The notes beneath the pieces are model-generated. The model worked only from the letters and a program-made list of their open reading frames with translations, was not told the origin of the DNA and did not search any database. Shown here one piece after another: positions 1 through 9,504 of a stretch of DNA of 64,000 nt. Origin of the DNA: Variovorax paradoxus (lineage in GTDB: Bacteria; Pseudomonadota; Gammaproteobacteria; Burkholderiales; Burkholderiaceae_C); assembly GCA_016806145.1 (NCBI GenBank), contig CP063166.1, forward strand, positions 4,774,001 through 4,838,000, given 5' to 3'. The position numbers were made by a program, and so were the translations under genes. The number at the start of each line of letters is the position of its first letter. Position 1 is the first letter of the stretch.

Positions 1-1
1 C

Positions 2-451
2 GCCACCAACCAGAAGCTATGGCAGATGCTGTGCGCCACGCTGGAGCGGCCCGACCTGCTCGATGACGCGCGCTTCGCGACGGTGTCGCTGCGCCTGGCG
101 AACCGGCACGCGCTCATCGAGAGCCTCGAGCGCAGCTTCGCGCAACGAGGTTGCGAACACTGGATCGACCGGCTGCTGTCCGTGGGCATCCCGGCCGGGC
201 CGATCCTCAGCTACCCCGAGGCCTTCGAGAGCGAGCATGGCCGGCACCGCCGCATGCGCATCGAGATCGACCATCCGGTGGAAGGCAAGGTGCCCAACAT
301 CGGCTTCGCGGTGAAGATGGGCGGCACGCCGCAGCAGGTGCGGCGCGCGCCGCCGCTGCTCGGGCAGCACACGGCCGAGGTGCTGGCCGAGCTCGGCATC
401 GATGCGCCGGCGCAGCGCGAACTGGCCGCGGCCGGAGCCTTCGGGTCATGA
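2..451 (+). CDS. CaiB/BaiF CoA-transferase family protein, C-terminal part
   Basis: The reading frame enters from the left edge and ends at the TGA at 449-451, giving 149 residues of the C-terminal part of a family III CoA-transferase. The opening ATNQKLWQ and later GIPAGPI and ERPDLL stretches are typical of the C-terminal half of CaiB/BaiF proteins, which move CoA between a donor acyl-CoA and a carboxylic acid. The N-terminal half with the catalytic Asp lies outside the window. The stop overlaps the ATG of the following enoyl-CoA hydratase (ATGA), so the two are probably co-translated in an acyl-CoA catabolic operon. The substrate cannot be told from this fragment. Confidence 0.85.
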   Translation, partial: ATNQKLWQMLCATLERPDLLDDARFATVSLRLANRHALIESLERSFAQRGCEHWIDRLLSVGIPAGPILSYPEAFESEHGRHRRMRIEIDHPVEGKVPNIGFAVKMGGTPQQVRRAPPLLGQHTAEVLAELGIDAPAQRELAAAGAFGS

Positions 452-1227
452 GCGAAGGCAGCGTCCATCTCTCGGTGACGGAGGGCATCGCCACGCTGGT
501 GTTCGACCGGCCGGCCGCGCGCAATGCCATGACCTGGTCCATGTACCAGTCGCTCGCGGCGCACTGCGAATCGCTGGCCGCGCGCGCCGGCGAGGTCCGC
601 GTGGCGGTGCTGCGCGGCGCGGGCGGCCAGGCCTTCGTGGCCGGCACCGACATCGCGCAGTTCCGCGACTTCGAGGGCGGCGACGACGGCGTGGCCTACG
701 AGCGGCGCATCGATGCCGGCATCGGCCTGCTCGAGGCGCTGCCGATGCCGACCGTGGCGGTGGTCGAGGGCTGGGCCGTGGGCGGCGGGCTCGCGATCGC
801 GACCGCCTGCGACTTCCGGCTCGCGACGCCGGGCGCGCGCTTCGGCGTGCCGATCGCGCGCACGCTGGGCAACACGCTGTCGTCGCTGAACTTCGCGCGG
901 CTGCGCGCGGCCTGGGGCCTGCAGCCGGTGCGGCGCATGCTGCTGCTGGCGCAGATCCTCGATGCGAACGAGGCGCTGGCCTGCGGTTTCCTCGAGCAGG
1001 TCTGCACGAGCGAGGCACTCGACGGCGCGCTGCAGTCGCTGTGCGCGCGGCTGGCCGCGCTGGCGCCCGTGACGCAGGCGGCCGCCAAGGAAGCGCTGCG
1101 GCGCGGCACGACGCACGGCGCGCCCGACACCGACGACCTGGTGCGCCGCTGCTACGGCAGCGCCGATTTCGCCGAGGGCGTGGCAGCCTTCACCGAGGGA
1201 CGGCCGCCGGCCTGGCGCGGCCGCTGA
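448..1227 (+). CDS. Enoyl-CoA hydratase/isomerase family protein
   Basis: A 259-residue crotonase-fold protein, the usual length. The N-terminal VFDRPAARNAM, the GGQAFVAGTDIAQF segment (oxyanion-hole region near residue 65) and VEGWAVGGGLAIATACDFRLA (around residues 107-126) are the standard family landmarks. It would hydrate or isomerise a CoA thioester in the cytoplasm. The ATG at 448 overlaps the upstream CoA-transferase stop by four bases, arguing for a two-gene acid-activation plus hydration unit. Its stop TGA abuts the stop of the convergent LysR gene, forming TGATCA. The substrate is unknown. Confidence 0.9.
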   Translation: MSEGSVHLSVTEGIATLVFDRPAARNAMTWSMYQSLAAHCESLAARAGEVRVAVLRGAGGQAFVAGTDIAQFRDFEGGDDGVAYERRIDAGIGLLEALPMPTVAVVEGWAVGGGLAIATACDFRLATPGARFGVPIARTLGNTLSSLNFARLRAAWGLQPVRRMLLLAQILDANEALACGFLEQVCTSEALDGALQSLCARLAALAPVTQAAAKEALRRGTTHGAPDTDDLVRRCYGSADFAEGVAAFTEGRPPAWRGR

Positions 1228-2130
1228 TCAGGCCGCGACCGCGCGCGCCGAGGCGCGCTGGATGCATTCGACGAAGTGCTGCGCGGCCGGCGTCAGCAAC
1301 TGGCCGCGGCGCTTGACCACGCAGACATTGAGCGTCGGCAGCGTCTCGACCACGTCCACGCGCCGGATGCCGTGGCGCTTGAAGCTCAGCGCGGCCAGCG
1401 GCTCGACGAACAGGCCGATCAGGTCCATCTGCCCGACCAGCGACAGCGCGACCGTGACCGAGTGGCCCTGGATCACGCGCTGCGGCGCCGGCAGGCCCAG
1501 CGGCAGCAGCGCCGAGATCGATTCGCGGCCGCTGAAGTGATCGTCGCCCGGCAGGATCCACTCGGCGGTCGCGAGCTCGGCCATCGAGCGGCTCGCGCGC
1601 AGCGGATGGCGCTCGCGCAGTCCCACCACCAGCTTCACCGGAAACAGCTCGATGGCCTCGAACTGCGGATCGAGCCGGCCCGGCACCACATGGGCCACCG
1701 CGAAATCGAGCGAGCCCTCGCGCAGCCGCGCCAGCATCCAGGGCAGCACCGCCTCGCTGAACTGCACGTCGACGGCCGGCAACCGGCCATGGAAGTCCTT
1801 GAAGGCCGCCGGCAGGATGGTCTGCGCGAACGAGGTGCTGACGGCCAGCGCGACCCGGCCCGTGAGCCCGTCGCGGATCTGCGCGATCTCCTCGCGCGCG
1901 CGCTGCATGTCGGCCAGCAGCATGCGCGCGCGCGGCGCGAAGGCCTCGCCGAAGGGCGTGAGCCGCACGCCCTTGACGCTGCGCTCGACCAGCGGCGCGT
2001 CGACCTCGCGCTCGAGCTCGCGCACGATCTTGGTCACCGCGGGCTGCGAGATGCCGAGCACGCGCGCCGCCGCGCGGATGCTCATCTGCTCGACCACCGC
2101 GACGAAGGCGTGCAACTGGTTGGGTTTCAT
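1228..2130 (-). CDS. LysR-family transcriptional regulator
   Basis: A 300-residue LTTR. The N-terminal winged helix-turn-helix is residues 1-60 (MKPNQLHAFVAVVEQMSIR, then AAARVLGISQPAVTKIVREL), followed by a linker and a periplasmic-binding-protein-like effector domain. The frame is open 17 codons further upstream, but MKPNQLHAF is the canonical LysR start, so 2130 is chosen. It is divergent from the MHS transporter at 2283, with 152 bp between them, the usual arrangement for an LTTR controlling its neighbour, and convergent with the enoyl-CoA hydratase. Inferred role: effector-responsive control of the transporter-peptidase pair. Confidence 0.93.
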   Translation of the reverse strand: MKPNQLHAFVAVVEQMSIRAAARVLGISQPAVTKIVRELEREVDAPLVERSVKGVRLTPFGEAFAPRARMLLADMQRAREEIAQIRDGLTGRVALAVSTSFAQTILPAAFKDFHGRLPAVDVQFSEAVLPWMLARLREGSLDFAVAHVVPGRLDPQFEAIELFPVKLVVGLRERHPLRASRSMAELATAEWILPGDDHFSGRESISALLPLGLPAPQRVIQGHSVTVALSLVGQMDLIGLFVEPLAALSFKRHGIRRVDVVETLPTLNVCVVKRRGQLLTPAAQHFVECIQRASARAVAA

Positions 2131-2282
2131 GGAGGACGGGTGCCGGACGGGCGACAACCAAAAGTTATCGTACTGGCCCAATTATTGTCTTTTCAGCGAG
2201 CAACCGACTCTCTAGCATCCGTCGCGGCCGAAGACCTTCGACCTACCCGCATTCCCACAGAACCACACCAACACCCCGAGAC

Positions 2283-3593
2283 ATGAGCCCCACCCGTCCC
2301 GCGCACAGCGCCGCCAGCCGGCGCCAGACCATCGTCGCCACCACCATCGGCAACGGCCTCGAGTTCTTCGACTTCACCGTCTACGGTTTCCTCGCGCTGG
2401 TGATCGGCAAGCTGTTCTTTCCCACCTTCAGCGGCTACGGCCAGCTGCTGCTCACGGTCGCGACCTTCGGCGTCGGCTTCATCATGCGGCCGCTCGGCGG
2501 TATCGTGATCGGCGCCTATGCCGACCGCGCGGGCCGCAAGAAGGCCATGACCTTGACCATCTTCCTGATGGCGCTCGGCTGCGCGGTGATCGCCTTCACG
2601 CCCACCTACGCGAGCATCGGCGTCGCGGCGCCGGTGCTGATCGTGCTGGCGCGGCTGATCCAGGGCTTCTCGGCCGGCGGCGAGGTCGGTGCTTCCACCA
2701 CGCTGCTGGTGGAGCACGCCACGCCGCAGAACCGCGGCTACATGGCGAGCTGGCAGTTCGCGAGCCAGGGCCTGGGCGTGATGCTCGGCGCGGTGGTGGT
2801 GGGCGCGCTCACCTTCACGTTGTCGCCCGAGAACATGCAGAGCTGGGGCTGGCGCGTGCCTTTCGTCCTCGGCATGCTGATCGCGCCGGTGGGCATGTAC
2901 ATCCGCCGCCATCTCGAGGAATCGCTGCAGATCGCGCCCGAATCGGCCAGCGCGCCGCGCCGCGAGAGCAGCCTCAAGATCGTCTGCTCGCAGCACGGCA
3001 AGACCGTGCTGGCCGCCATCCTCGCGCTGGTCGGCGGCACGACGGCCGCCTACGTCGTCACCTTCTACATGCCGACCTACGCGGTGCGCGAGCTCGGCCT
3101 CACGCCCTCGGTGGCGCTGTTTGGCGCCGCGCTCACCGGCCTGATCTCGTTCGCCTTCGCGCCCTTCGTGGGCCTGCTGTCGGACCGCGTGGGCCGCAAG
3201 CCGCTGATCCTGTGGAGCCGCGTCTTCCTCGTGGTGCTGATCTACCCGGGCTTCCTCTGGCTCAATGCCTCGCCCACGCCCGCGGTGCTGTTCATCGTGC
3301 TCGGCGTGCTGAGCCTGGGCCTCGTGGGCCAGACCGTGCCCGGCATCACGATGCTGCCCGAGATGTTCCCGAAGGCGGTGCGCGCCAGCGGCATGTCGCT
3401 GGTCTACAGCGTGGGCGTGGCGCTGTTCGGCGGCTTCGCGCCCTTCATCAGCACCTGGCTGCTCAACGCCACCGGCAGCAAGCTCGCACCGGCCTGGTAC
3501 CTGGTCGTCATGACCCTGGTCTCGCTGCTGGGCCTGCTCTGGCTGCGCGACCACACGGGCCGCGACATCGACGCCGCCGGCGCGCACGCCTGA
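2283..3593 (+). CDS. MFS transporter, metabolite:H+ symporter (MHS) type
   Basis: A 436-residue membrane protein with 12 predicted helices. The family signature YADRAGRKKAMT lies between helices 2 and 3 and is echoed by SDRVGRKPLI between helices 8 and 9; RLIQGFSAGGEVGASTTLL follows. These mark the MHS branch of the major facilitator superfamily (citrate, alpha-ketoglutarate and proline/betaine porters), which import organic acids with protons. It begins 152 bp from the divergent LysR gene and is followed after 34 bp by a DUF2817 gene, suggesting uptake of a compound that the latter processes. The substrate is not predictable. Confidence 0.92.
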   Translation: MSPTRPAHSAASRRQTIVATTIGNGLEFFDFTVYGFLALVIGKLFFPTFSGYGQLLLTVATFGVGFIMRPLGGIVIGAYADRAGRKKAMTLTIFLMALGCAVIAFTPTYASIGVAAPVLIVLARLIQGFSAGGEVGASTTLLVEHATPQNRGYMASWQFASQGLGVMLGAVVVGALTFTLSPENMQSWGWRVPFVLGMLIAPVGMYIRRHLEESLQIAPESASAPRRESSLKIVCSQHGKTVLAAILALVGGTTAAYVVTFYMPTYAVRELGLTPSVALFGAALTGLISFAFAPFVGLLSDRVGRKPLILWSRVFLVVLIYPGFLWLNASPTPAVLFIVLGVLSLGLVGQTVPGITMLPEMFPKAVRASGMSLVYSVGVALFGGFAPFISTWLLNATGSKLAPAWYLVVMTLVSLLGLLWLRDHTGRDIDAAGAHA

Positions 3594-3627
3594 TTCCCTC
3601 CCGCACATTCCTCCCCACGATCCCTCC

Positions 3628-4737
3628 ATGACCGCTCTCACCCACAGCACCGCCGCCACGCGGCATTTCTCGGGCACCTATGTCGAGGCCCGCGCCAAGT
3701 TCCTCGAAGCCGCGCACGCCCGCGGCGCTTCAATCGAATCCTTCGTCAACGAGGCCCACCGCGGCGCGCTCGGCGAGGAACTCGCGACCGACGTCGCGCT
3801 GCTCGGCACCATCGATGCGAAGAAGCTGCTGCTCGTGACCTCGGGCACGCACGGCCCCGAAGGCTTCTGCGGCTCGGGCACGCAGGTCGCGACCCTGCAC
3901 GACGAGGACCTGCTCGCGCGCCTGCAGCAGGCCGGCGTGGCGCTGCTGCTGGTGCATGCCGTCAACCCGCACGGCTTCTCGCACCTGCACCGCACCAACG
4001 AGGACAACATCGACCTCAACCGCAACCACATCGACTTCGGCGCGCCGCTGCCGGTGAATGCCGAGTACACCGATGTCGAACCGCTGGTGCTGCCCGCGAG
4101 CTGGCCGCCCACGCCGGCCGACGAGGCGGCCGTGGCCGCCTACATCGAGAAGCACGGCATGCGCGCCTTCCGCGCCGCCGTCACCAAGGGCCAGTACGTC
4201 TCGCCCGACGGCCTGTTCTACGGCGGCACCGCGCCTTCGTGGAGCAACAGGACCATCCGGTCGATCCTGCGCAAGTACGCGGCCTCGGCCACGCACATCG
4301 GCTGGATCGACGTGCACACGGGCCTGGGCCCCTATGGCCACGGCGAGAAGATCTACCCGGGCCGCAACACGCCCGAGGACCTGGCCATGGCCCATGCCTG
4401 GTGGGGCGCCGACGTGTTCGCGCCCTTCGCGGGCGACTCGGCCTCGGCCGACGTCTCGGGCCCGGTGATCTCGACCGCCTACGACGAATGCCCGAACGCG
4501 CGCATCGCGCCCATGGGCCTGGAGTTCGGCACCCTGCCCGACAACGAGGTGCTCACGCGCCTGCGCGCCGACACCTGGCTGCGCCGCCATCCCGAAGCCT
4601 CCGACGCACAGCAGCGCGAGATCCGCCGCCAGCTGCGCGATGCCTTCTACTGCGACAACGACGAGTGGAAGGGCATGGTGCTGGGGCAGGCGCGCGTGGT
4701 GCTGCTGCAGACCCTGCAGGGCCTGCGCAAGGCCTGA
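3628..4737 (+). CDS. DUF2817 family protein, M14-like zinc carboxypeptidase fold
   Basis: A 369-residue protein of the DUF2817 family, related to M14 metallocarboxypeptidases/deacylases. Visible landmarks are the [13 protein letters not shown] motif near residue 70 (HxxE zinc ligands), [20 protein letters not shown] with DLNRN near residues 112-134, and [16 protein letters not shown] near residues 228-243, which supplies a further His. No signal peptide is visible, so it is probably cytoplasmic. It sits 34 bp behind an MHS permease, so a role in hydrolysing the imported compound is inferred. The substrate of this family is not established. Confidence 0.85.
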   Translation: MTALTHSTAATRHFSGTYVEARAKFLEAAHARGASIESFVNEAHRGALGEELATDVALLGTIDAKKLLLVTSGTHGPEGFCGSGTQVATLHDEDLLARLQQAGVALLLVHAVNPHGFSHLHRTNEDNIDLNRNHIDFGAPLPVNAEYTDVEPLVLPASWPPTPADEAAVAAYIEKHGMRAFRAAVTKGQYVSPDGLFYGGTAPSWSNRTIRSILRKYAASATHIGWIDVHTGLGPYGHGEKIYPGRNTPEDLAMAHAWWGADVFAPFAGDSASADVSGPVISTAYDECPNARIAPMGLEFGTLPDNEVLTRLRADTWLRRHPEASDAQQREIRRQLRDAFYCDNDEWKGMVLGQARVVLLQTLQGLRKA

Positions 4738-4749
4738 AGACGGGGCGCG

Positions 4750-5547
4750 TCAGCCGAAGTTCGGCGCGCGCTTCTCGCGCAGCGAGGCCACGCCCTCGCG
4801 CACGTCGGCGCCCGCGAAGCCCATGAATTCGAGCGCCAGCGAGGCGTCGAAGGTGGGACCGGCCTGGCGCAGCCAGTTGTTGAGCGCGTACTTGGTCAGG
4901 CGGATCGCGCTCTGGCTGCCGGCCGCGAGGCGGTCTGCCACCTCGTAGGCGCGCGGCAGCAGTTCCGCGTCGTCGACCGCCAACGACACCAGGCCGATGC
5001 GCTCGGCCTCCTCGCCGCTGACCGGCTCGCACAGCAGCAGGTGGTACTTGGCCTTCGCCATGCCGCACAACAGCGGCCAGACGATCGCCGCATGGTCGCC
5101 GGCCGCCACGCCCAGGCGGGTGTGGCCGTCGACGATCTTCGCGCCGCGCGTGGCGATCGAGATGTCGGCCAAGAGGCCCGCCACCAGCCCCGCGCCCACG
5201 GCCGGGCCGTGCATCGCGCTCACGATCGGCTTGTCGCAGTTGATGATGTTGTAGACCAGGTCGCGCGCCTCGCGCCACACGCGCTGGCGGATCGCGTCGT
5301 CGGCCGTCATGTCCTGCACCATGCCGAGGTCGCCGCCGCCCGAGAAGCCCATGCCCTCGCCGCGCAGCACGGCGCAGCGCACCGAGTCGTCGGCCGAGAC
5401 GTCGCGCCAGATCTCGGCGAGTTCGCGGTGGCCGTCGTGGCCGGCCGTGGGCAGCTTGCCGTTGGTCGCGCGCATCTGGATGTCGAGCACGCTGCCGTTG
5501 GCGCCGCGGCGCGTGATGGCGAGGGTCTGGTAGCGGGTGTAGTCCAT
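4750..5547 (-). CDS. Enoyl-CoA hydratase/isomerase family protein
   Basis: A 265-residue crotonase-superfamily protein. [18 protein letters not shown] (about residues 63-80) is the first oxyanion-hole segment, and [20 protein letters not shown] (about 108-127) is the second. The start is placed at MDYTRYQTL; twelve further upstream codons are open but look non-coding. It converges with the DUF2817 gene at a 12-bp gap. It is only distantly similar to the hydratase at 448-1227, so the two are not recent duplicates. Activity on a CoA thioester is expected; substrate unknown. Confidence 0.9.
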   Translation of the reverse strand: MDYTRYQTLAITRRGANGSVLDIQMRATNGKLPTAGHDGHRELAEIWRDVSADDSVRCAVLRGEGMGFSGGGDLGMVQDMTADDAIRQRVWREARDLVYNIINCDKPIVSAMHGPAVGAGLVAGLLADISIATRGAKIVDGHTRLGVAAGDHAAIVWPLLCGMAKAKYHLLLCEPVSGEEAERIGLVSLAVDDAELLPRAYEVADRLAAGSQSAIRLTKYALNNWLRQAGPTFDASLALEFMGFAGADVREGVASLREKRAPNFG

Positions 5548-5596
5548 GGTCTTTCCTGTCTCCGGTGCGCGCCGATCGCGCACGCTCGTTGTTCTT

Positions 5597-6028
5597 TCAG
5601 CGCTGCGCCGCCACCTCGCGGCAGCGCTTCACGTTGGCATCGAGCCGCGGCGCGAGCCCGGGCTCGCAGACATCGCCCGCGGGATCGAGTCGGCAGAGGC
5701 CGACCACCACGTAGTCCATCACGGCATCGGTGCACATCGGGTACTTGGCGAGCTGCGGGTTGGCCCTGGACTTGAAGCCCCAGCGCTCCGAGAACTCGAT
5801 GGTGCGCGCCATCGCACCATGGAAGAACTCGCGGTTCCTCGCGGCGACGGCGGCCTCCATGCGCGGCAGCTCCTCGTTGAGGTAGCCCACCGATTCGAGT
5901 GGGAAGTCGGCTGGGTTCTGCGACTGCGCGCAGGCGAGCGAGGCGCCCAGCAGCAGCGGCAGCACGCAGGCGGCGCGCAACACGCGCGTGGGGGTCGACA
6001 CGGAAGGGGCGATGCGATGGCGTGGCAT
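5597..6028 (-). CDS. Putative exported protein of unknown function
   Basis: A 143-residue protein that begins MPRHRIAPS, has a hydrophobic stretch ([15 protein letters not shown]) ending in a likely signal-peptidase site near residue 32, and a mature part with three to four cysteines ([32 protein letters not shown]) that could form disulphides in the periplasm. I do not recognise the family. The start was chosen to place the signal peptide correctly; 20 additional upstream codons are open. It lies between an enoyl-CoA hydratase and a DUF2164 gene on the same strand. Confidence 0.7.
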   Translation of the reverse strand: MPRHRIAPSVSTPTRVLRAACVLPLLLGASLACAQSQNPADFPLESVGYLNEELPRMEAAVAARNREFFHGAMARTIEFSERWGFKSRANPQLAKYPMCTDAVMDYVVVGLCRLDPAGDVCEPGLAPRLDANVKRCREVAAQR

Positions 6029-6098
6029 GGCCGTCGATTCTGCAACGTTTGCTGACAGCTTTGCTCCAGTCCGATGCGTGGGCGCCACGCGGGGCGGC

Positions 6099-6371
6099 CT
6101 ACCGCCCCTTCTTCTGCTTGTCGAACTTGTGCCAGTAGCGGAACTCGTCCTCGTGCACCTCGAGGTCGACCTCGGACACGCGCGCCTGCAGCCGCTCCTG
6201 CACGTCGGCCACGGCCTTGTTGTAGATCGTGGGGCCGATCTCCTCGATGAAGAAGCCGAGCAGCGCGCCGGCGGCGACGTTGCCGATCGGCTCTTCCATG
6301 TTCTCGCGGAAATAGCGCTCGATCGAGGTGATGGCCTGCTGGCGCAGCTCGCGCGAAATCTCGATGGTCAT
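6099..6371 (-). CDS. DUF2164 domain-containing protein
   Basis: A 90-residue protein matching the small DUF2164 family over its full length: IEISRELRQQAITSIERYF at the N terminus, then GNVAAGALLGFFIEEIGPTI and a Lys/Arg-rich tail. The function of the family is unknown; it is soluble and conserved in proteobacteria. The ATG at 6371 fits the family start, although the frame remains open to 6860. It is divergent from the small membrane protein gene at 6493, with 121 bp in between. Confidence 0.85.
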   Translation of the reverse strand: MTIEISRELRQQAITSIERYFRENMEEPIGNVAAGALLGFFIEEIGPTIYNKAVADVQERLQARVSEVDLEVHEDEFRYWHKFDKQKKGR

Positions 6372-6492
6372 GCGGCGGGGTCCTTGCTGGATGCTCGAAT
6401 GGAGCATTGTGCCGATGCGTGGAGAATCGGGGCCCCGGCCGCGGCACGAACGCCGCCGCCGCCGCCGTCCCACAACCGAACCGATCGATCCC

Positions 6493-6711
6493 ATGGCCCG
6501 TCCCTCCCGCCAGCCCCGCATGCTCGAACGCGGCATCCTCTGCCTGCTCATCGGCGCCGCCGTGCTGCTGGGCCCGCACTTCCTGCAGGGCACGCGCTGG
6601 TTCGAGATGGTGGCGGGCGCCTCGGTGGTGGGCTGGTTCGCGCTCGCGCTGGGCGCTGCGCTGGTGGTGGTCGAACTGGTGAAGCGCGGCAAGGATTCGC
6701 AACGGCGCTGA
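6493..6711 (+). CDS. Small two-helix membrane protein
   Basis: A 72-residue protein with two hydrophobic segments (GILCLLIGAAVLLGPHFL, about residues 13-30, and VVGWFALALGAALVVVELV, about 45-63) and basic ends (MARPSRQPR and KRGKDSQRR). It looks like an inner-membrane hairpin with both ends in the cytoplasm. No family is recognised. It converges with the DUF808 gene; both stop codons sit inside a perfect 10-bp stem (6703-6712 with 6723-6732). Confidence 0.7.
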   Translation: MARPSRQPRMLERGILCLLIGAAVLLGPHFLQGTRWFEMVAGASVVGWFALALGAALVVVELVKRGKDSQRR

Positions 6712-6732
6712 GCCGCGCGCCGCTCAGCGCCG
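6703..6732. terminator. Inverted repeat spanning two convergent stop codons
   Basis: CGGCGCTGAG at 6703-6712 pairs perfectly with CTCAGCGCCG at 6723-6732 across a 10-nt loop. The stem contains the TGA of the small membrane protein gene and the TGA of the convergent DUF808 gene. There is no T-run, so intrinsic termination is unproven; it may act as a bidirectional hairpin or protect the 3' ends. Confidence 0.4.
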
Positions 6733-7620
6733 CAGCTTCTTGACCAGTTCGACGACCGCGAGCACCACCGCGCCCGCGACGATGCCGACGCCGGCATTGA
6801 CCAGCATCGACCCCAGCGTGCCGAACACGCCCGAGGTCGCGGCCCAGGCCTCGACCGCATGGCCGAGCGCGGGCACGCCGTGCACCAGGATGCCGCCGCC
6901 GACCAGGAACATCGCGGCGGTGCCGGCGATCGACAGCCCCTTCATGAGCCAGGGTGCGCCCGCCAGGAGCGCGCGGCCCAGGCCGCGCACGGCGGCGCTG
7001 CCGCGCTGGCTCAGGTAGAGGCCCGCGTCGTCGAGCTTCACGATGCCGGCCACCAGGCCGTAGACGCCGACGGTCATGATCAGCGCGATGCCCACCAGCA
7101 CGCTGAGCTGGGTGGTGAAGGGCTGGCCCTGCACGGTGCCCAGCGTGATCGCGATGATTTCGGCCGAGAGGATGAAGTCGGTGCGCACCGCGCCCTTGAT
7201 CTTGTCCTTCTCGACCGCCACCACGTCGACCGCGGCATCGGCCACGGCCTGCTCGTGGCGCGCGGTGTCGGCCGCGTGTTGCTCCTTGTGCAGGAACTTG
7301 TGGGCCAGCTTCTCGCAGCCCTCGAAGCACAGGAAGGCGCCGCCCACCATCAGCAGCGGCGTGACCAGCCAGGGCAGCCAGGTGCCGATGGCCAGCGCGG
7401 CCGGCACCAGGATCGCCTTGTTGACCAGCGAGCCCTTGCAAACCGCCCAGACCACGGGCAGTTCGCGGTCGGCCTTGACCCCGGTGACCTGCTGCGCGTT
7501 GAGCGCGAGGTCGTCGCCGAGCACCCCGGCTGTCTTTTTCGCGGCGACCTTGGTGAGAACCGATACGTCGTCGAGCACGGTCGCGATGTCGTCAAGCAGC
7601 AGGAGCAGGCTGGAGGCCAT
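6724..7620 (-). CDS. DUF808 family inner-membrane protein (YedI-like)
   Basis: A 298-residue multi-pass membrane protein of the DUF808 family (E. coli YedI). The N terminus [19 protein letters not shown] followed by [20 protein letters not shown] is diagnostic. Several hydrophobic helices follow, including [20 protein letters not shown] and the repeated ALFVGGG-like segment near the C terminus. Function is not established. The start at MASSLLLLL is preferred over one 34 codons upstream because it matches the family. The gene converges with the small membrane protein gene through a shared hairpin. Confidence 0.9.
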   Translation of the reverse strand: MASSLLLLLDDIATVLDDVSVLTKVAAKKTAGVLGDDLALNAQQVTGVKADRELPVVWAVCKGSLVNKAILVPAALAIGTWLPWLVTPLLMVGGAFLCFEGCEKLAHKFLHKEQHAADTARHEQAVADAAVDVVAVEKDKIKGAVRTDFILSAEIIAITLGTVQGQPFTTQLSVLVGIALIMTVGVYGLVAGIVKLDDAGLYLSQRGSAAVRGLGRALLAGAPWLMKGLSIAGTAAMFLVGGGILVHGVPALGHAVEAWAATSGVFGTLGSMLVNAGVGIVAGAVVLAVVELVKKLRR

Positions 7621-7762
7621 GGATGGGCGAAAGGAAAATGAAAGGCGCGAGCTTAGCCGCTGCCGTGTGCAGGGCCCGTGAATATCCGCATGGGGAGCGC
7701 CCGCGCCGCACGATGCGGCCACGGATGTACGCCGAAAGCAGTCGGCCGAAGCCGCCAGGCCG

Positions 7763-8446
7763 TCAGAGCGCGCTCAGCGCGATCGCCAGCATCGTGGCCA
7801 GCGAGACGCCGAACACCGCGAGGCCGACGGCGCGGCGGCGGTGCGTGAGCAGCCACAGCGCCACGCCCGAGAGCGAGAGGAAGATCAGGCTGCCGGCCAG
7901 CGTGTCGACCAGCAGGATCCACGCGAGCGGCATGCCGCCGCCCTTGTGCATGTTGGTGAGGGTGGCGACGAGGCCGTTGCGCGTGGTGGCGACGCCCACC
8001 GAGCGGTTGCCCTGCCAGTAGTCGGCCTGCACGATCTCGTTCGGGCCGCCGAAGTTGAAGGTCCAGCGCGCGGGCTGGGTCAGCGCGGGCGCCTCGGGAT
8101 CGGCCTTGCGGTCGACCCAAGCCACCGGCTTCGCGGGCTCGATGCGCGTGGAGCGCGGCGGGCCATCGGTGCGCAAGGCCTGCTGCAGCCAGATGGCCAT
8201 CGCCTCGGGCGTGGCCGGTGCCGGCTCGGGCAGCGCGAGCTGGGCCCGGCTGCGTTCCTGCGACTGCGGCAGCTTCAGCACGTTGCGGTGGTTGAGCCAG
8301 ATGCCGCTGAAGCCGAACAACAGCCCGAGCACCGCGCCCCAGAGGCCGAACCAGCCATGGGTGCGGCGGATCCACTGCACGGCGAGCGTGCGGCTCTGGT
8401 GCGATGGCACCCGTCGGGCGTGGCCCGGGGCGTGTCCGGCGTCCAT
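7763..8446 (-). CDS. PepSY-associated transmembrane protein
   Basis: A 227-residue protein of the PepSY-TM type. The first helix, [20 protein letters not shown] (about residues 30-49), is followed by a periplasmic PepSY-like domain (residues 60-165), the [20 protein letters not shown] segment and two C-terminal helices ([15 protein letters not shown] and [15 protein letters not shown]). Relatives often sit with iron uptake or flavin reductase genes; no such partner is next to it here. It starts one base after the stop of the GNAT gene, so both are probably in one transcript. Confidence 0.8.
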   Translation of the reverse strand: MDAGHAPGHARRVPSHQSRTLAVQWIRRTHGWFGLWGAVLGLLFGFSGIWLNHRNVLKLPQSQERSRAQLALPEPAPATPEAMAIWLQQALRTDGPPRSTRIEPAKPVAWVDRKADPEAPALTQPARWTFNFGGPNEIVQADYWQGNRSVGVATTRNGLVATLTNMHKGGGMPLAWILLVDTLAGSLIFLSLSGVALWLLTHRRRAVGLAVFGVSLATMLAIALSAL

Positions 8447-8447
8447 G

Positions 8448-8966
8448 TCAGGCCACGTTGCGCTTCAAGCGGATTTCTTCGATGCGCACGCTGCCGATCT
8501 GCGTGGTCTTGGCGGTCTTCATCTCGCGCTTGAAGCCGGCCAGCTCGTGGAAGCGCATCGCGCGGTCGTTGCGGATCGGCACCCAGATGGTGACCGTGGT
8601 GCAGCCCTCTTCCTCGAGGCCCTCGCGCGCGGCGTCCCAGAGGGCGACGCCGATACCCTTGTCCCAGTGCTCGGGACGGACGTAGAGGGCCCAGATCTCG
8701 CCCGCGGTGGACGGGGTCTTGGGATCGCGCGAGCGGTCGAAGCCGACGAAGCCGACGACCTTGCCGTCGAGCTCGGCCACATGGACCTGCGGTTCGCTGA
8801 ACTCGATGGCTTCGCGCCACTTGGCCTCGCGCGAGGCGAGCGCCAGCGCGCGCAGCTCCTCTTCGGGCAGGATGCCTTCGTAGGCAGCCTTGGCGGCGGC
8901 GGCGTGGACTTCTGCGATGGCCTTGGCATCGCGCATCGTGGCGGGGCGAACTTCGTGGTCGGACAT
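8448..8966 (-). CDS. GNAT-family N-acetyltransferase
   Basis: A 172-residue acetyltransferase. The beta4-alpha3 region IWALYVRPEHWDKGIGVALW (about residues 90-109) carries a variant of the R/Q-x-x-G-x-G/A acetyl-CoA pyrophosphate-binding motif, and the C-terminal RAMRFHELAGFKRE is typical of the fold. The N-terminal VRPATMRDAKAIAEVHAAA is the usual GNAT opening. Substrate unknown. It is the first gene of a likely pair with the PepSY-TM gene. Confidence 0.85.
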   Translation of the reverse strand: MSDHEVRPATMRDAKAIAEVHAAAAKAAYEGILPEEELRALALASREAKWREAIEFSEPQVHVAELDGKVVGFVGFDRSRDPKTPSTAGEIWALYVRPEHWDKGIGVALWDAAREGLEEEGCTTVTIWVPIRNDRAMRFHELAGFKREMKTAKTTQIGSVRIEEIRLKRNVA

Positions 8967-9053
8967 GAATGCGGGAAAAACGGATGGAACCGCCTATTGT
9001 CGCCGCACCGCTAAACTCCCAGCCCATCATCGCAGCAGCTCAGGAGAAACCTC

Positions 9054-9203
9054 ATGGCCAAGGGTCAGCAACGTTCCAACAAGGAAAGCAAGAAACCGAA
9101 GAAGGACACCTCCCCGCCGAAGGCCCCGGCACTCGGCGGCGAGCCGGTGCGCGCGGTCGTCACCACGGCGGTGATTCCGCGCGGCAAGCTCAAGAACAAG
9201 TGA
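9054..9203 (+). CDS. Small basic protein, 49 residues
   Basis: A short frame beginning MAKGQQRSNKESKKPKKD and ending RGKLKNK, with a well-placed AGGAG ribosome-binding site 8 nt upstream of the ATG. The N-terminal half is highly basic and the middle is Ala/Pro-rich, suggesting nucleic-acid or ribosome contact. Similar short Lys-rich proteins are often annotated as hypothetical in Burkholderiales. It precedes the VF530-type gene by 10 bp and is probably in the same transcript. Confidence 0.65.
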   Translation: MAKGQQRSNKESKKPKKDTSPPKAPALGGEPVRAVVTTAVIPRGKLKNK

Positions 9204-9213
9204 TCCGCCACCC

Positions 9214-9504
9214 GTGAGCGACGCACCGGCCTCGCCGCCCTCCCCCGCCGCGCCCCCGGCCCAGCCGCGCAATCCGCTGCACGGGCTGACGCTCGAAGCC
9301 ATCGTGACGGCGCTGCAGGCGCACTACGGCTGGCAGCAGCTGGGCGAGCTGGTGCCGGTGCGCTGCTTCACGCACGAACCCAGCGTGGGCTCTAGCCTGC
9401 GCTTCCTGCGCAAGACGCCATGGGCGCGCGAGAAGGTCGAGAGCCTCTACCTCTTCATGCTGCGCGAGCAGCGCCGCCAGGGCACGTCGACGCCGCGGCC
9501 ATGA
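9214..9504 (+). CDS. VF530 family DNA-binding protein (DUF2132)
   Basis: A 96-residue protein with a Pro/Ala-rich leader and then the complete VF530 domain: NPLHGLTLEAIVTALQAHYG, VRCFTHEPSVGSSLRFLRKT and PWAREKVESLYLF. Family members are small helical proteins whose structure was solved for a Vibrio fischeri protein; DNA binding is the annotated role. It uses a GTG start at 9214. Its TGA overlaps the ATG of the ferredoxin gene (ATGA). Confidence 0.9.
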   Translation: MSDAPASPPSPAAPPAQPRNPLHGLTLEAIVTALQAHYGWQQLGELVPVRCFTHEPSVGSSLRFLRKTPWAREKVESLYLFMLREQRRQGTSTPRP